From contig OZ243043.1 of the NCBI GenBank assembly GCA_965212075.1, positions 1,488,001 to 1,552,000 of the forward strand: DNA of 64,000 nucleotides, in the 5' to 3' direction. This DNA is from CBDBUR01 sp965212075 (lineage in GTDB: Bacteria > Pseudomonadota > Alphaproteobacteria > JAPOUT01 > G958296285). Shown here piece by piece: positions 52,219 to 60,899 of this stretch. Both the position numbers and the translations under genes were made by a program. Within the stretch, counting starts at the first letter, position 1, and the number at the start of each line of letters is the position of its first letter. The notes beneath the pieces are model-generated. The model ran no database searches and had not been told where the DNA came from. It worked only from the letters and a program-made list of their open reading frames with translations.

Positions 52219-53838
52219 ATGACTTCACCCCTGCTTGACATCAAAGACCTCAGCATCGCTTTTCGCTCAGCCGATGAGCAGATCGATGCGGTCAAAAAAA
52301 TATCCCTGACCATCGAAGAAGGCGAGACGGTCGCTTTGGTCGGCGCGTCGGGCTCGGGCAAATCGGCGAGCGCTTTGTCGGTTTTGCAGCTCTTGCCCTA
52401 TCCGACCGCCAGCCATTCTTCGGGGCAAATCCTCTATAAAGGCCGCGACATTATGACCGCCTCGCCCGATGAGCTCCATCATCTGCGCGGCAGCGAGATC
52501 GGCATGATCTTTCAAGAGCCGATGAGCTCGCTGAACCCTTTGCATAATATCTCAAGCCAGATTGAAGAAGCGCTTGAGGAGCACCAAAATCTCAACAAGC
52601 GGCAGCGGCAGGAAAAAACCAAAGAGCTTTTGCGCGATGTCGGGCTCGATTTTTCTCAAGAGCGGCTGAAGGCGTGGCCTCATCAATTGTCGGGCGGACA
52701 GCGGCAGCGCGTGATGATCGCGATGGCAATCGCCAACAACCCCGATCTGCTGATCGCCGATGAGCCAACCACCGCGCTCGATGTCACCGTGCAGGCGCAG
52801 ATTCTAGACCTGCTCGCCGATCTGCGCAAAAAAAACCAGATGGCGCTCTTTTTGATCACCCATGACCTCGATATCGTCCGCAAAATGGCCGACCGAGTCT
52901 ATGTGATGGATCAGGGACGCATCGTTGAAACCGGCGACACCCAGCGGGTTTTTGACAATCCGCAGCATGCCTCTACCGCGCAGCTCATTGCCGATATTCC
53001 CTCCGGCGCGCCGGTGCCGATCGCCGCCGAAGTGTCCCCAATAATTGAGGCCGATGATCTCAAAGTCTGGTTTCCGATCCGCAAGGGCGTGCTGCGCCGC
53101 GCGGTTGATCATGTCAAAGCGGTTGATCAGGTTTCGCTCAAATTGCTGGCCGGACGCTGTCTAGCGGTGGTCGGCGAATCGGGCTCCGGCAAGACCAGTC
53201 TGGGGCTTGCTCTCTTGCGGCTTGCCCGCGCGCAGGGACTCATCCGCTTTGACGGCCAAGACATCAGCCAGCTCTCCGCCGCCCAGATGCGCGCGATCCG
53301 CCCCGCAATGCAGATCGTGTTTCAAGACCCTTATGGCTCTTTGTCGCCGCGCATGACGGTCGGGGAGATCATCACTGAAGGCGTGCAAGTTCATCACAAA
53401 AATCAGCATAAAGAACCGCAAGATTATCGCGCGCTTGCCGCAGAGGCGCTCGCCCAAGTCGGGCTGGACGGCAACATGCAGGATCGCTATCCGCATGAAT
53501 TTTCCGGCGGCCAGCGCCAGCGCATCGCAATTGCGCGCGCGATCGCTCTCAAGCCGGCCTTCATCGTGCTCGACGAGCCAACCTCCGGCCTTGATATGTC
53601 GGTTCAGGCGCGCATCGCCACTCTGCTGCGCCAGCTGCAGGAAAAATACCAGCTCGCTTATTTGTTCATCAGCCATGACCTCAAAATCGTCCGGACTTTG
53701 GCGCATGACATCATCGTGATGAAAAATGGCCGCGTCGTCGAGCAGGGGAGAGCTGATGACATATTCAACAATCCGCAGCAGGATTACACCAAAAAACTCA
53801 TTTCCGCCGCTTTTGATCTAGCCTTTTCATCGAGGTGA
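52219..53838 (+). CDS. yejF: Peptide ABC transporter ATPase YejF (dual-domain)
   Basis: Two fused ABC ATPases in 539 residues. Domain 1 has Walker A GASGSGKSASA, signature LSGGQRQRVMI and Walker B LLIADEPTTALD. Domain 2 has GESGSGKTSLGLALL, FSGGQRQRIAIARAI and FIVLDEPTSGLD. It completes a Yej importer for short peptides. The 3' end overlaps the convergent NlpC/P60 gene by 41 bp. Confidence 0.95.
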   Translation: MTSPLLDIKDLSIAFRSADEQIDAVKKISLTIEEGETVALVGASGSGKSASALSVLQLLPYPTASHSSGQILYKGRDIMTASPDELHHLRGSEIGMIFQEPMSSLNPLHNISSQIEEALEEHQNLNKRQRQEKTKELLRDVGLDFSQERLKAWPHQLSGGQRQRVMIAMAIANNPDLLIADEPTTALDVTVQAQILDLLADLRKKNQMALFLITHDLDIVRKMADRVYVMDQGRIVETGDTQRVFDNPQHASTAQLIADIPSGAPVPIAAEVSPIIEADDLKVWFPIRKGVLRRAVDHVKAVDQVSLKLLAGRCLAVVGESGSGKTSLGLALLRLARAQGLIRFDGQDISQLSAAQMRAIRPAMQIVFQDPYGSLSPRMTVGEIITEGVQVHHKNQHKEPQDYRALAAEALAQVGLDGNMQDRYPHEFSGGQRQRIAIARAIALKPAFIVLDEPTSGLDMSVQARIATLLRQLQEKYQLAYLFISHDLKIVRTLAHDIIVMKNGRVVEQGRADDIFNNPQQDYTKKLISAAFDLAFSSR

Positions 53839-54646
53839 TCGCACCCGCGACATTTTGAATGCGCGCTTGCGCTTGAGACAATGGCTCCTTCGCGACAGAC
53901 ATATGAAACGCATTGGCATGAAGCAATATATCTTCATCAAGCATGATGCCGACATGTGCTTTCCAAAAAACCAAATCGCCGCGCCGCAAAGGCGGCTTTA
54001 TCTTTTGGCCTAATTGCTCTTCCTGCATATCGGAATCGCGCGGCGCGGATATGCCCACAAGCGCGAGCGCCAATTGCACCAAAGCCGAACAATCAATGAA
54101 GCTGCGCGTATCGCGTCCGCCCCATAAATAAGGCACGCCGATCAGGCTCTCTGCGACCGCCACAAAATCCGGCGCGGGGTCATCTATTTTTCGCAGATGC
54201 TGCGAAGGGATAAAGCCGCCGGACTTTGCTTTCGCAAAGGAATTCACCACTCCATCAACCGCGATTTCAGCGCCCATGCCTAAAATCATCATATTTTGCG
54301 CTTTGGGCGAGGGTTGTTTCAAAATCATCGTCTGGCGAACTGAGACGATATGGGTCGTTGCGAGCAGTTTTTTTTCACATCTGTCGGATTTGAGATAGCC
54401 CACATAGCCATCTTTTGCCGCCTGCCCCCAAGCCCAGCCATTCTGCTCATCATAAATTTCAAAAACTTCGCCGAAACATAATTGCGTCTCGAGCGGCGCG
54501 TCATCTGACGGCTCTTTCTTCAGATCGGCAACCGGCGCTTTGATGCGCACTTTGATGCCTTCAGCGAATTTGGGGGCGTCAATTTTGCCTTTGAGGTGCG
54601 CGGCGGCGAGATCTTTGCGCCAAGGGTGAATGCGCGGATCAATCAT
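53798..54646 (-). CDS. NlpC/P60 family cell-wall peptidase with SH3 domains
   Basis: A 282-residue cysteine peptidase, probably cutting peptidoglycan peptides. SH3-like domains occupy the first ~140 residues (GEVFEIYDEQNGWAWGQ, DGYVGYLKS). The catalytic domain has Cys in RSFIDCSALVQLAL after PYLWGGRD, and His in AHVGIMLDEDILLHANAF. No clear signal peptide is seen. It sits opposite the peptide importer, which might recycle its products (inference). Confidence 0.87.
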   Translation of the reverse strand: MIDPRIHPWRKDLAAAHLKGKIDAPKFAEGIKVRIKAPVADLKKEPSDDAPLETQLCFGEVFEIYDEQNGWAWGQAAKDGYVGYLKSDRCEKKLLATTHIVSVRQTMILKQPSPKAQNMMILGMGAEIAVDGVVNSFAKAKSGGFIPSQHLRKIDDPAPDFVAVAESLIGVPYLWGGRDTRSFIDCSALVQLALALVGISAPRDSDMQEEQLGQKIKPPLRRGDLVFWKAHVGIMLDEDILLHANAFHMSVAKEPLSQAQARIQNVAGAITSMKRLDQKRRK

Positions 54647-54664
54647 TTTTGATTAGGCGCTTTG

Positions 54665-55510
54665 TCAGGAGTCAAGCGCAGCGCCTTCAACGGTGATCCG
54701 GTGCATCAGCCGAAACTTTCCCTGATAATCATTGAGCGCATAATGCCATGTCGCGCGATTGTCCCAGAAGGCGATCGAGCCTTTCTGCCAGCGAAAGCGA
54801 CAAGTATGTTCGCCGCGCACCGCATGGGCGTAGAGGAAATCCAGCAAAGGCTTCGACTCTTCCGGCGTCCAGCCTTCAAAGTGCAGGGTGAAGCCGGGAT
54901 TGACATAAAGCGCTTTGCGGCCGCTATCGGGATGGGTGATGATCACAGGATGAACCGAATCTTGAAGTGCTGCGTGCGCGTTGCCGATCCGCGTTTTGAT
55001 GTCATCCTCGCCGAAATATTTGGCCTGTTCGCCAAACACATGGCGGCTGGAATGAACCGCGCGCAGGCCGCGCAAAGTTTCTTTGAGCCCGTCCGACAAA
55101 GTGTCATAGGCCATATACATATTGGCAAACAAAGTGTCACCGCCGCAATCGGGCACCTCAAGCGCATAGAGGATGGAGCCCATCGCCGGTTCTTGGTCGT
55201 AAGAATGATCGGTATGCCAGCCGCCGCCAATGTTGATTTTTTGCTCCTTCTCCTTGCGCACTTCGGCAATCTGCGGATGGCCTTCAACCGGCGTGAAAAA
55301 GCGGTTGATCACAATCTTTCCCCATCTCTGCGCAAAGCTGACATGATCTTCCGGAGCCAGTTCCTGATCGCGGAAAAAAATCACGCCATAGTCAAAAAAC
55401 GCCCGCCGAATTTCAGAAAAATCCCGGTTGGATAAATTGCCCGCAAGATCAACATTCAGAATCTCGCAGCCTAAACCTCCCGATAGGGGCTTCAATTCAA
55501 GATCGCTCAT
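54665..55510 (-). CDS. TauD/TfdA-family 2-oxoglutarate dioxygenase
   Basis: A 281-residue Fe(II)/2-oxoglutarate oxygenase. Iron ligands are the His-x-Asp pair in GGGWHTDHSYD and the distal His in NRATWHYALNDY. The 2-oxoglutarate Arg lies in FRLMHRITV. Relatives oxidise taurine, sulfonates, 2,4-D or other acids, and the substrate is unknown. A TATAAT box and an AAAGGAGG ribosome site lie just upstream, within 37 bp of the MFS stop. The MFS transporter may import its substrate. Confidence 0.9.
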   Translation of the reverse strand: MSDLELKPLSGGLGCEILNVDLAGNLSNRDFSEIRRAFFDYGVIFFRDQELAPEDHVSFAQRWGKIVINRFFTPVEGHPQIAEVRKEKEQKINIGGGWHTDHSYDQEPAMGSILYALEVPDCGGDTLFANMYMAYDTLSDGLKETLRGLRAVHSSRHVFGEQAKYFGEDDIKTRIGNAHAALQDSVHPVIITHPDSGRKALYVNPGFTLHFEGWTPEESKPLLDFLYAHAVRGEHTCRFRWQKGSIAFWDNRATWHYALNDYQGKFRLMHRITVEGAALDS

Positions 55511-55547
55511 ATATGCCTCCTTTAGACTTTGCCTATATTATACCTGA

Positions 55548-56828
55548 TTAGACGAGACCTTTTTCTTCAACTTCGCGGCGATAATGATGTCCGGCGAAAA
55601 AGTAATGTATCGCCGCCCAGAGCGTCATCATGGAAACGCTCAAAAGCGCATAGCGCAGAGAATCCGTGCCAACGCTCGGATTGAGCAGATCGCTTATAAT
55701 GCCAACGAGCTGCGGTCCGGCGCCCAGCCCGATAATGTTCAAGATGAAGAGCAAAATCGCCGCCGCCATCGCGCGCATATGCAAAGGCGCTGATGATTGA
55801 ATCATCGCAAAGGTCGGCCCTAGATAAAACGCGCCCAAAATAGAAACCGGCGCATAAGCCCATAAAGCAGTGGTGAGATCGTCGGCGAGGTAAAAAACAA
55901 AAATTCCCGGTATCGCCGCCAGCTTCGCACAAGAGACAACCCATGCGTTCCAGCGCAGGTCTTTTTGTGCCAGATAATCGGCGAGCTTGCCGCCAAAGAA
56001 AGCGCCGATGCCGCCTAGAATGCCGACCATCGGCGCTAAGATCAGGCCGGCCTCGGCCACGTTGATGCCGTGCGAGCGGATCAAAAAGGCCGGCACCCAG
56101 ATCACGCTGCCATAGCCGACAAAAGCTGTGAGTGTGCAGCCGAACGTCAAGTGAAATGAAGCGGGCGATTTCATCAAATGCGCAAAGCCTTTTTTGATCG
56201 AGCCTTTCTCCATCGGCGGCGCGCGGTTTTCGGAATGGCCGCGCGGCGGCTCGATCAGCGTGAAGCGCACGATCAGCGCGATCAGCAGGCCCGGCAGGCC
56301 GACGATTAAAAACGCCCAGCGCCAGCCAAACTCTTGAGCAACAAAACCGCCGATTAAAAAGCCGAGCATCACGCCGATATAAACGCCCAAAGCATAAATG
56401 CCCAGCGCGCCCGAGCGCTGTTCGGGCGGATAGAGATCGGCGATCATCGCATGCGACGGCGGCGACGAGCCCGCCTCGCCCACGCCCACGCCGATCCGGC
56501 AAAGGGCCAGTTGAATGAAGCTCCCAGCAAAGCCGCATAGAGCCGTCATGCCGCTCCAGAGCGTGATCGCCAGCGCGATGATATTGCGCCGGTTGCCGCG
56601 ATCAGCCCAGACCGCCACCGGCAGCCCAAGCGTCGCATAAAATAACGCAAAGGCAAAACCCGATAAAAAGCCCAAAGCCGTATCAGAAACTAAAAATTCC
56701 TCTTTGATAGGCTGGATCAAAATGCCCATGATCTGCCGATCAACATGCGACGAGGTATAGACCATCACCAGCACAAACAGCGCATAGCGCCGATAGCTGG
56801 CACTGATCTTCATTACTTGTTCGCTCAT
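55548..56828 (-). CDS. MFS transporter, spinster-like
   Basis: A 426-residue 12-helix major facilitator. It has the family loop motif in LPVAVWADRGNRRNII after helix 2, and GVGVGEAGSSPPSHAMIADL before helix 5, typical of the spinster branch. Substrate unknown. It is upstream of the TauD-type gene on the same strand, suggesting shared transport and catabolism. Divergent from the GFA gene. Confidence 0.88.
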   Translation of the reverse strand: MSEQVMKISASYRRYALFVLVMVYTSSHVDRQIMGILIQPIKEEFLVSDTALGFLSGFAFALFYATLGLPVAVWADRGNRRNIIALAITLWSGMTALCGFAGSFIQLALCRIGVGVGEAGSSPPSHAMIADLYPPEQRSGALGIYALGVYIGVMLGFLIGGFVAQEFGWRWAFLIVGLPGLLIALIVRFTLIEPPRGHSENRAPPMEKGSIKKGFAHLMKSPASFHLTFGCTLTAFVGYGSVIWVPAFLIRSHGINVAEAGLILAPMVGILGGIGAFFGGKLADYLAQKDLRWNAWVVSCAKLAAIPGIFVFYLADDLTTALWAYAPVSILGAFYLGPTFAMIQSSAPLHMRAMAAAILLFILNIIGLGAGPQLVGIISDLLNPSVGTDSLRYALLSVSMMTLWAAIHYFFAGHHYRREVEEKGLV

Positions 56829-56934
56829 AATCGCCCCCCGATTATATTTTTCTGGAGATATTTCCCAAGACGGTGATTTTGATGTAAAATCGCAAAATTG
56901 GCAAGAATTATCTGCTCAAAATAAAGGAGGGCGA

Positions 56935-57357
56935 ATGATGTCGGAAGGGTTTAGAGGAAAATGCCTCTGCGGCGCGGTGAGCTATCAAGGCACTGCGGCG
57001 CCGGAAACGCTGATGAAATGCCATTGCCGCGATTGCCAATATATTTCCGGCGGCGAGGCTTCGACGCTGGCCGCCGTGGCGAAAGATGCGTGCAAAGTCT
57101 CGGGCCAGCTCAAAGCCTATACGGTGGCGGGCAAATCGGGCAGAAAAGTCACCCGCAAATTCTGCCCCGAATGCGGCACACATGTTATCAGCGAAGCCGA
57201 AGCGCAGCCCGATATGATCTTTATCAAAGCGGGCACGATGGATAAAGACGCATCAAAAAATATGAAGACGGCGGTCGTGCTCTGGACCGACAATGCCAAT
57301 CCCTGGGCGCATGTTGACGGCGAGCCCGCGATGACATTTCCGACACAGCCGGGCTAG
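56935..57357 (+). CDS. GFA/CENP-V domain protein
   Basis: A 140-residue zinc protein of the glutathione-dependent formaldehyde-activating-like family. Zinc ligands are C10 and C12 (KCLCGAVSY), C29, C31 and C34 (KCHCRDC) and the pair in FCPECGTH. Function in this family is often unknown. Start ATG at 56935 (a second ATG follows directly) with an AAAGGAGGG ribosome site. The GMC gene is 46 bp downstream. Confidence 0.87.
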   Translation: MMSEGFRGKCLCGAVSYQGTAAPETLMKCHCRDCQYISGGEASTLAAVAKDACKVSGQLKAYTVAGKSGRKVTRKFCPECGTHVISEAEAQPDMIFIKAGTMDKDASKNMKTAVVLWTDNANPWAHVDGEPAMTFPTQPG

Positions 57358-57403
57358 GCCCGCTTGAAGCCCTATAAAAGAGCAAGAAGGGAAAACGCAA
57401 GAA

Positions 57404-59035
57404 ATGAAAGCGCAAGAAATGGAAGCACAAGAATATGATTATATCATTGTCGGCGGCGGCTCGGCGGGCTGCGTTTTGGCGTCAAGGCTTTCGCAAGACC
57501 GACAGACGCGCGTCGCGCTCATTGAGGCCGGGCCGCCCGATAAAAGTCCAGCGATCCATATGCCTGTGGGCTTTGGGTTTCTGACAAAGCGCTCGCCGAT
57601 CAATTGGCGCTTTGAGACGATTCCGCAGGCGGGCTTGAATGGCCGATGCGGCTACCAGCCGCGAGGCCGCGTGCTGGGCGGATCATCTTCCATTAACGCG
57701 ATGGTTTATATTCGCGGCCATAAAAATGATTATGATCATTGGGCCGCACTCGGCAATGAAGGCTGGGACTGGAACAATATGCTGCGCTATTTTCGCCGCG
57801 CTCAAAATCAAGAGCGCGGAGAAAGTGATTTCCATGGCGTCGGCGGGCCGCTCAATGTTGCTGATCTGCGCGCGCCGTCTCCGGCCAATCAAATGTTTCT
57901 TGAGGCGGCGGAAAAATTGCAATATCGCCGCAATGATGATTTTAACGGCGCTGAGCAGGAGGGCATCGGCTATTATCAGGTCACGCAAAAAGATGGCAGA
58001 AGATGCTCTTCCGCCGCAGCCTATTTGCGCATAGCCGAAGCGCGCGAGAATTTGGATATCCTCACCCACGCACACGCCGCGCGCATCATTTTTGAACATA
58101 ACCCGCAGTGTCGCGCGCGAAGAATAGAGATCATCAGAGATAAGAAAAAAATCACGCTTTCGGCCAGACGCGAGATTATCTTATCCGCCGGCGCATTCCA
58201 GTCGCCGCAGCTTTTGCTGCTCTCAGGCATCGGGCCGGCGGCGCATCTCAAAGAACTGGGCATTGATGTCGTTCATCATTTGCCCGGTGTCGGAGAAAAC
58301 CTCCAAGACCATATTGATTATGTGTTTTTATGCCGCACGAAAGGCAATTCAGATCTGTTTGGCTTTTCACCCCGCAGCTTCAAGCGGGCCGCCAAAGGCC
58401 TCTGGGATTATCTGCGCCGCCGCGATGGCGCGATGACGAGCAATCTCGCCGAATCCGGCGGCTTTGCTTCGTCCAGCGCCGATCTCACGCAGCCCGATCT
58501 GCAATGGCATTTTGTCATCGCGCCGATCAATGATCATGGCCGCAAAAATGTTTGGGCGTCGGGCTTTTCCTGCCATGTATGCCTGCTGCGGCCAAAATCG
58601 CGCGGCCATGTGCGCCTGCGCGATCGCGATCCTCTATCCGAACCGCTCATTGATCCGGCTTTTTTCAGCGCGCCGGAAGATTTGGACGCGATGGTCAAAG
58701 GCTTCAAAATGACTCGGCAAATCCTTGAGCAAGAGCCTTTGGCGTCTTTATGCACAAAGAAAATCTTCCCGCCGCAAGAGCCGCAAAATGACGAAGAGAT
58801 CAAAGAAGAATTGCGCCAAAGAAGCGATACGGTCTATCACCCGGTCGGCACATGCAAAATGGGCGCAGACGGCGACGATATGGCCGTGCTCGATGACCAA
58901 TTGCGGGTGCGCGGCGTGGAGGGCTTGCGCGTCGTTGATGCGTCCATCATGCCGACCCTCGTCAGCGGCAACACCAACGCGCCGACCATCGCCATCGCCG
59001 AAAAGGCCAGCGATTTAATCACCAGCTATCAATAA
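57404..59035 (+). CDS. GMC-family alcohol/choline oxidoreductase
   Basis: A 543-residue FAD enzyme. The dinucleotide fold is YIIVGGGSAGCVLASRL, followed by GRVLGGSSSINAMVYIRG. The catalytic His and Asn are in YHPVGTCKMG and VSGNTNAPTIAIAEKA. It oxidises an alcohol such as choline or a long-chain alcohol; the choice is not determined. Two ATGs (57404, 57419) lie in a 15-bp duplication. The 3' end overlaps the convergent carboxylase gene by 17 bp. Confidence 0.93.
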   Translation: MKAQEMEAQEYDYIIVGGGSAGCVLASRLSQDRQTRVALIEAGPPDKSPAIHMPVGFGFLTKRSPINWRFETIPQAGLNGRCGYQPRGRVLGGSSSINAMVYIRGHKNDYDHWAALGNEGWDWNNMLRYFRRAQNQERGESDFHGVGGPLNVADLRAPSPANQMFLEAAEKLQYRRNDDFNGAEQEGIGYYQVTQKDGRRCSSAAAYLRIAEARENLDILTHAHAARIIFEHNPQCRARRIEIIRDKKKITLSARREIILSAGAFQSPQLLLLSGIGPAAHLKELGIDVVHHLPGVGENLQDHIDYVFLCRTKGNSDLFGFSPRSFKRAAKGLWDYLRRRDGAMTSNLAESGGFASSSADLTQPDLQWHFVIAPINDHGRKNVWASGFSCHVCLLRPKSRGHVRLRDRDPLSEPLIDPAFFSAPEDLDAMVKGFKMTRQILEQEPLASLCTKKIFPPQEPQNDEEIKEELRQRSDTVYHPVGTCKMGADGDDMAVLDDQLRVRGVEGLRVVDASIMPTLVSGNTNAPTIAIAEKASDLITSYQ

Positions 59036-60866
59036 ATCTCTTTTTTTTCGGCCTATGTTTGGCCGCCGCCGCCACTTTAAGGCCGCTGGTAATCCATGCG
59101 CGGCTGTCGCGCGGGTCAATGATCGTATCAATCTCCAGCATGGACGCCATAGACAGAGCTTTGCCCTTCTCATAAGATTTCGCAACGAGGGTTTCAAATA
59201 ATTGCTCCTGCGCTTCGGGCGTTTGCTGCGCGTCCAATTCTTTTTTGAAGCCCAGCCTCACAGCGCCTTCAAGTCCCATGCCGCCAAATTCTCCGGTCGG
59301 CCATGAGACGCAAAAAAACGGCGCAGCAAAACTGCCCACCGCCATCGCCTGCGCGCCCAGCCCATAGCCTTTGCGCAGGCAGATCATAAAGACCGGCACA
59401 TCCATGCTCGCACCGGCAAGCATCATGCTTGAAGCGCGCCGCACCGCCGCCTGTTTTTCGCTCTCAGGGCCGACCATAAATCCCGGCGTGTCGCATAAAG
59501 AAATCAAAGGCAGGTCAAACGCATCGCAGAGCTGCATGAAGCGTCCGGCTTTTTCCGCCGCCGTTGCATCAATCGCGCCGCCTAAATGCATCGGGTCATT
59601 GGCGATCAGGCCGAGCGCGAGACCCTCGACGCGGATGAAGCCGGTAATCATCCCGACGCCATAATTGCGGCGCAGCTCCAGAAAAGAGCCCTCATCACCC
59701 AGCAGCTCGATCGCCTTGCGCATATCATAAACGCGCTTGCGATCTTCAGGAACCACATGGCGCAATAATCTCTGGTCAGCCATTGACCAATTTTTGCGGC
59801 GGCCTTGAAAATAGCCCAAAAGATTTCTGGTGAGCCGCACCGCATCTCCCTCATCCTGCGCGACCAGATCAACCACGCCGTTTTTTGACTGGACATCAAT
59901 CGCGCCGATTTCAGTCGGCGCATAGCGGCCAAGTCCGCCGCCTTCAATCATCGCCGGACCTCCCATGCCGATCCACGAATTTTTTGTCGCAATCGTCACA
60001 TCGCTGCAGCCAAAAATCACCGCATTGCCCGCAAAACAAAAGCCGGAATTGACCCCGATCCTCGGCGCGCCGCCGCTCGACGCCGCATAGGTCGCAAATG
60101 TTTTAATGTCCAGTCCGGCGACCGAAATGTCGCCCATATCGGTGTCGCCCGGCCTGCCGCCGCCGCCCTCAGTGAAAAAAACCACCGGCACGCGCCAGTG
60201 CTGCGCCAATTCCAAAACGCGATCGGTTTTCTTATGATTGAACGAGCCCTGCGTGCCCGCGAGCACGGTGTAATCATAAGCCAGCACCGCCGTCTGGGTT
60301 TGCTCCGGCTCAAAAAGATCGCCATTGACCGCGCCAAAACCGACGACGATGCCATCAGCGGGCGTGTTGGCGATCAGATCATCCATGCTGCGCCGCTTGC
60401 GCTGCGCGGCGAGAGCAAACGGACCATATTCAATGAATGAGTCCTTGTCGCATAAAGCGGTGATATTTTCGCGCGCGGTGTGTGCGCCGCGCTTGCGCCG
60501 CTTGGCGACGGCTTCGGGCCGCGCTGCGTCCAAAGTTTTGGCGCGCCGCGCTTCAACTTCAGCAAGATCGGGGCGGATCGCTTCAAGGTCAATCTGTTCT
60601 TTTTGCGCCGCTTGCTGGCTGCCGCCCTCAGTTTTTTGAATGAACAAAATTGGCTGGCCTTCTTCAATCACTTCGTTGAGAGGGGCGGCGATCCGATCAA
60701 CCCGTCCGGCATGAGAGGCTAGAACCGAATGCTGCATTTTCATCGCTTCCACAATCGCGACTTCCTGTCCTTGCTGAACAAGGTCGCCGACCTCAACATG
60801 GATGGCGACGACCATGCTCTGCAGCGGCGCGGATATTATATTCACATTTGGCTTAGAATGAGACAT
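59019..60866 (-). CDS. Biotinyl domain fused to acyl-CoA carboxyltransferase
   Basis: A 615-residue fusion. Residues ~8-78 are a biotin carrier domain with the biotin Lys43 in VEAMKMQHS. Residues ~90-600 are a carboxyltransferase of the propionyl/methylcrotonyl-CoA carboxylase beta type. Its features include GGGGRPGDTDMG, NSGFCFAGNAVIFG, GGPAMIEGGGLG and CDTPGFMVGPESE. There is no biotin carboxylase domain or gene next to it, so that part must come from elsewhere. The acyl substrate is unknown. It lies 33 bp downstream of pdhC on the same strand, so it may be part of the pdh operon. Confidence 0.9.
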   Translation of the reverse strand: MSHSKPNVNIISAPLQSMVVAIHVEVGDLVQQGQEVAIVEAMKMQHSVLASHAGRVDRIAAPLNEVIEEGQPILFIQKTEGGSQQAAQKEQIDLEAIRPDLAEVEARRAKTLDAARPEAVAKRRKRGAHTARENITALCDKDSFIEYGPFALAAQRKRRSMDDLIANTPADGIVVGFGAVNGDLFEPEQTQTAVLAYDYTVLAGTQGSFNHKKTDRVLELAQHWRVPVVFFTEGGGGRPGDTDMGDISVAGLDIKTFATYAASSGGAPRIGVNSGFCFAGNAVIFGCSDVTIATKNSWIGMGGPAMIEGGGLGRYAPTEIGAIDVQSKNGVVDLVAQDEGDAVRLTRNLLGYFQGRRKNWSMADQRLLRHVVPEDRKRVYDMRKAIELLGDEGSFLELRRNYGVGMITGFIRVEGLALGLIANDPMHLGGAIDATAAEKAGRFMQLCDAFDLPLISLCDTPGFMVGPESEKQAAVRRASSMMLAGASMDVPVFMICLRKGYGLGAQAMAVGSFAAPFFCVSWPTGEFGGMGLEGAVRLGFKKELDAQQTPEAQEQLFETLVAKSYEKGKALSMASMLEIDTIIDPRDSRAWITSGLKVAAAAKHRPKKKRFIDSW

Positions 60867-60899
60867 GCGGGAATTATATAGCCAATTCGCCTCGCTGGA

